Assembly: GCA_016792765.1 (NCBI GenBank)
Contig: JAEULD010000246.1
Span: 1 to 34,379, forward strand
Source of the DNA: Candidatus Odyssella sp.
GTDB taxonomy: Bacteria > Pseudomonadota > Alphaproteobacteria > Bin65
Direction: 5' to 3'
Length of the DNA stretch: 34,379 bases
Numbering within the stretch: position 1 is the stretch's first letter; each line of letters opens with the position of its first letter. Below the pieces are notes generated by a model. It was given only the letters and a program-made list of their open reading frames with translations, did not search any database and had not been told where the DNA came from. Both the position numbers and the translations under genes were made by a program. Shown here piece after piece: positions 32,119-34,379 of the stretch.

Positions 32119-34379
32119 CGCCGCAGCCGCGCCTCGGCCGCGGCCACGCGGCGCTTGACGGCGACGAAGCTGTCGGGGCTCAGCGACATCGAATCGATTC
32201 CGCACTCGACGAGGAACTCCGCGAACTCCGGGTGATCGCTCGGCGCCTGGCCGCACAGGCCGACCTTGGCGCCGGCGCGATGGGCCGCCTCGATGACGGT
32301 GCGGATCATCCATTTGACCGCCTCGTCCTGCTCGTCGAACAGCGCGGCGAGATCGCCCGAGTCGCGATCGACGCCGAGCGTCAGCTGCGTCAGGTCGTTG
32401 CTGCCGATGGAGAAGCCGTCGAACCGCTCGGCGAAGCTCTTCGCGAGCACGACGTTCGACGGAATCTCGCACATCACGTAGACCTCGAGCCCGTTCTGGC
32501 CGCGCCCGAGGCCGTTCTCGGCCATCACCTCGAGAACGCGATCGGCTTCCGCCGTCGAGCGGCAGAAGGGGATCATGACGACGACGTTGCGGAACCCCAT
32601 CTCCTCGCGCACGCGGCGCAGCGCGCGGCATTCCAGCGCGAAGCCCTCGCGATAGCGCGGCGAGTAGTAGCGCGATGCGCCGCGGAACCCGAGCATCGGG
32701 TTCTCCTCGTGCGGCTCGAATTCCCCGCCGCCGATCAGCTTCGCGTATTCGTTCGTCTTGAAATCGCTGGTCCGCACGATGACGGGCTTCGGATGGTAGG
32801 CGGCGGCCAGCCGGGCGAGGCCGCGCGAGAGCCGGTCGACGAAATAGTCCGTCTTGTCGCCGTATCCGCGCGTGAGGTCGGCGATCTGGCGGCGCGCCGC
32901 CTCGTCGCGCACCTCGCCGAACCGCGCGAGCGCCATCGGGTGGATCTTGACGTGGTTGTTGATCACGAACTCCATGCGCGCGAGGCCCACGCCGTCGGCC
33001 GGCAGGCGCCACCAGCGGAACGCGGCGGCGGGATTGGCGAGGTTGAGCATCACCTGCGTACGCGTCGGCGGAACGTCGTCGAGCCGCACGTCGCGGATCT
33101 CGATTTCGCCGAGCCCGTCGTAGACGAAGCCTTCGTCGCCCTCGGCGCAGGACACCAGGATCTCCTGCTCGTCGTGCAGCAAATTCGTCGCCGATCCGGC
33201 GCCGACGATTGCGGGCAGGCCGAGCTCGCGGCTGACGATCGCGGCGTGCGAGGTGCGCCCGCCGTGGTCGGTCACGATCGCGCGGGCGCGCTTCATGATC
33301 GGCACCCAGTCGGGGTCGGTCGTCTCGGTCACGAGGATCGCGCCGTCGCGGAATTGCGCGATGTCCTGCGCGCTGCGGACGATGCAGACCTTGCCCGAAA
33401 CGGCCGCGCTGCCGATGCTGAGCCCGCTCAGCAGCCTGCGGCCCTTGCGCGTGATGCGGTATTCGCGCAGCACGCTCGCATCGCGGCGCGATTCGACGGT
33501 TTCCGGCCGGGCCTGCACGACGTAGAGCTTTCCGTCCTCGCCGTCCTTCGCCCATTCCATGTCCATCGGCACGCCGTAATGCTTCTCGATGGCGGCGGCC
33601 CAGCGCGCGAGCTGCAGGATCTCGGCGTCGGCGAGCACCGCGGCCGACTGCTCCGCGCGCGAGGTGGGGACGTTGCGCGTCGGCTTCTCGCCCGGCGCGT
33701 AGACCATCTTGAGCGCCTTCGCGCCGATCCGCTTCTCGACGATCGGGCTGAGCCGCGCATCGCCGATCAGCGGCTTGAAGACCTGGTATTCGTCGGGGTC
33801 GATCTCGCCCTGCACGACATTCTCGCCGAGGCCCCAGCCGGCATTGATGACGACGATCTTGTCGAAGCCCGTCTCGGTGTCGATCGAGAACATCACGCCG
33901 GCGCCGCCGATGTCGGCGCGCACCATCTTCTGCACGCCCACCGACACCGCGACCTCGAGGTGATCGAAGCCCTTGGCGGCGCGGTAGCTGATCGCGCGGT
34001 CGGTGAACATCGAGGCGTAGCAGCGCTTGCAGGCCTCGAGCAGCGCGTCTTCGCCGGCGACGTTCAGGAACGATTCGAGCTGGCCGGCGAAGCTCGCCTC
34101 CGGCAGGTCCTCGGCGGTGGCGCTGGAGCGCACCGCGACGCTCGCGGCGGAAACGCCGATGCGCTGCGAGAGCGCGCGATAGGCGCGGCGGATCGCTTGG
34201 GCGATGTCGTCCGGCCACGCGCCGCGCCGGAAGGCGCGCCGGATCGCCTGGCCCGCCTCGGCGAGCGTGGCGCTGCCGGCCGCGAGCGCGCGCAGCTCGC
34301 CTTCGACCACCTGGCGCAGCCCGTTTTTCTCGACGAAGGCCCAATAGGCATCGGCGCGCGTGGCGAAACCCGGCGGCAC
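32115..34379 (-). CDS. ppsA: phosphoenolpyruvate synthase, N-terminus beyond the window
   Basis: PEP synthase makes PEP from pyruvate and ATP for gluconeogenesis. About 754 residues are present of a family length near 790, so only the first 40 or so are missing at the right edge. Landmarks in order: PPGFATRADAYW and RSSATAEDLP in the ATP-grasp part, the phospho-histidine in GGRTSHAAIVSRELGLPAIVG, the PEP-binding ENPMLGFRG and MIPFCRS, GSNDLTQLTLGVDRDS, and LCGQAPSDHPEFAEFL near the C-terminus. All catalytic motifs are intact. The gene converges on the PEBP-like lipoprotein gene. Confidence 0.95.
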   Translation of the reverse strand: MPPGFATRADAYWAFVEKNGLRQVVEGELRALAAGSATLAEAGQAIRRAFRRGAWPDDIAQAIRRAYRALSQRIGVSAASVAVRSSATAEDLPEASFAGQLESFLNVAGEDALLEACKRCYASMFTDRAISYRAAKGFDHLEVAVSVGVQKMVRADIGGAGVMFSIDTETGFDKIVVINAGWGLGENVVQGEIDPDEYQVFKPLIGDARLSPIVEKRIGAKALKMVYAPGEKPTRNVPTSRAEQSAAVLADAEILQLARWAAAIEKHYGVPMDMEWAKDGEDGKLYVVQARPETVESRRDASVLREYRITRKGRRLLSGLSIGSAAVSGKVCIVRSAQDIAQFRDGAILVTETTDPDWVPIMKRARAIVTDHGGRTSHAAIVSRELGLPAIVGAGSATNLLHDEQEILVSCAEGDEGFVYDGLGEIEIRDVRLDDVPPTRTQVMLNLANPAAAFRWWRLPADGVGLARMEFVINNHVKIHPMALARFGEVRDEAARRQIADLTRGYGDKTDYFVDRLSRGLARLAAAYHPKPVIVRTSDFKTNEYAKLIGGGEFEPHEENPMLGFRGASRYYSPRYREGFALECRALRRVREEMGFRNVVVMIPFCRSTAEADRVLEVMAENGLGRGQNGLEVYVMCEIPSNVVLAKSFAERFDGFSIGSNDLTQLTLGVDRDSGDLAALFDEQDEAVKWMIRTVIEAAHRAGAKVGLCGQAPSDHPEFAEFLVECGIDSMSLSPDSFVAVKRRVAAAEARLRR

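Overview
The window is GC-rich DNA (roughly two thirds G+C by eye) from a bacterial chromosome. Gene content points to an alphaproteobacterium: a PleC/DivJ-type sensor kinase, an egtB-egtD pair, a stand-alone core MetE, a short MTHFR-like protein beside a methyltransferase, and a CCCCGC-GAAA-GCGGGG repeat. The genus cannot be named from sequence alone. Protein coding is dense, and I saw no tRNA, rRNA, CRISPR array, insertion sequence or prophage.

Layout. (1) 1-811: the start of a small secreted-peptide gene cut by the window edge, then a periplasmic MsrA. (2) 1156-3513: a methyltransferase with a DNA-binding-like N-terminus, coupled to an MTHFR-like protein. (3) 3565-5091: a membrane sensor kinase. 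(4) 5233-8414: a TonB-like proline-rich protein overlapping egtB, then egtD (ergothioneine synthesis), closed by a strong terminator. (5) 8536-10975: a Bax-inhibitor-1/YccA protein and a Tat-exported multicopper oxidase. (6) 10988-14938: an FtsX-type ABC permease and ATPase divergent from a TesA-like esterase, the same order as ybbP-ybbA/tesA in E. coli. (7) 15109-17174: a gentisate 1,2-dioxygenase-like cupin, an unknown protein, and a tiny tyrosine-rich secreted peptide. This peptide gene and its upstream DNA are a second copy of the sequence at the left edge. (8) 17322-19280: a YddA/BacA-type half ABC exporter or importer. (9) 19394-24313: a compact catabolic-looking cluster. A ferredoxin-reductase, an SDR dehydrogenase and a small PaaA-like diiron oxygenase run leftward. 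A MarR regulator and an acyl/aryl-CoA ligase run rightward from the same control region. (10) 24336-27748: a sulfotransferase, a PaaK-like CoA ligase and a core MetE-like methyltransferase. (11) 27764-31206: a BrnT-type toxin and its antitoxin, whose end overlaps the start of polA. (12) 31328-34379: a lysine-rich secreted peptide, a PEBP-like lipoprotein, and a PEP synthase whose N-terminus lies outside the window.

How the parts may work together. The most interesting block is region 9. The parts (CoA ligase, one-subunit ferritin-like oxygenase, its electron-transfer reductase, a dehydrogenase and a MarR switch) look like an aerobic CoA-thioester route for an aromatic or related acid, but the set matches neither the paa nor the box operon. 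A 10-base motif (ACAGATAATC) in the control region of this cluster recurs upstream of the gentisate dioxygenase-like gene 7 kb away, which suggests a link. The second noteworthy item is the duplicated tyrosine-rich peptide locus with its conserved paired palindromes.
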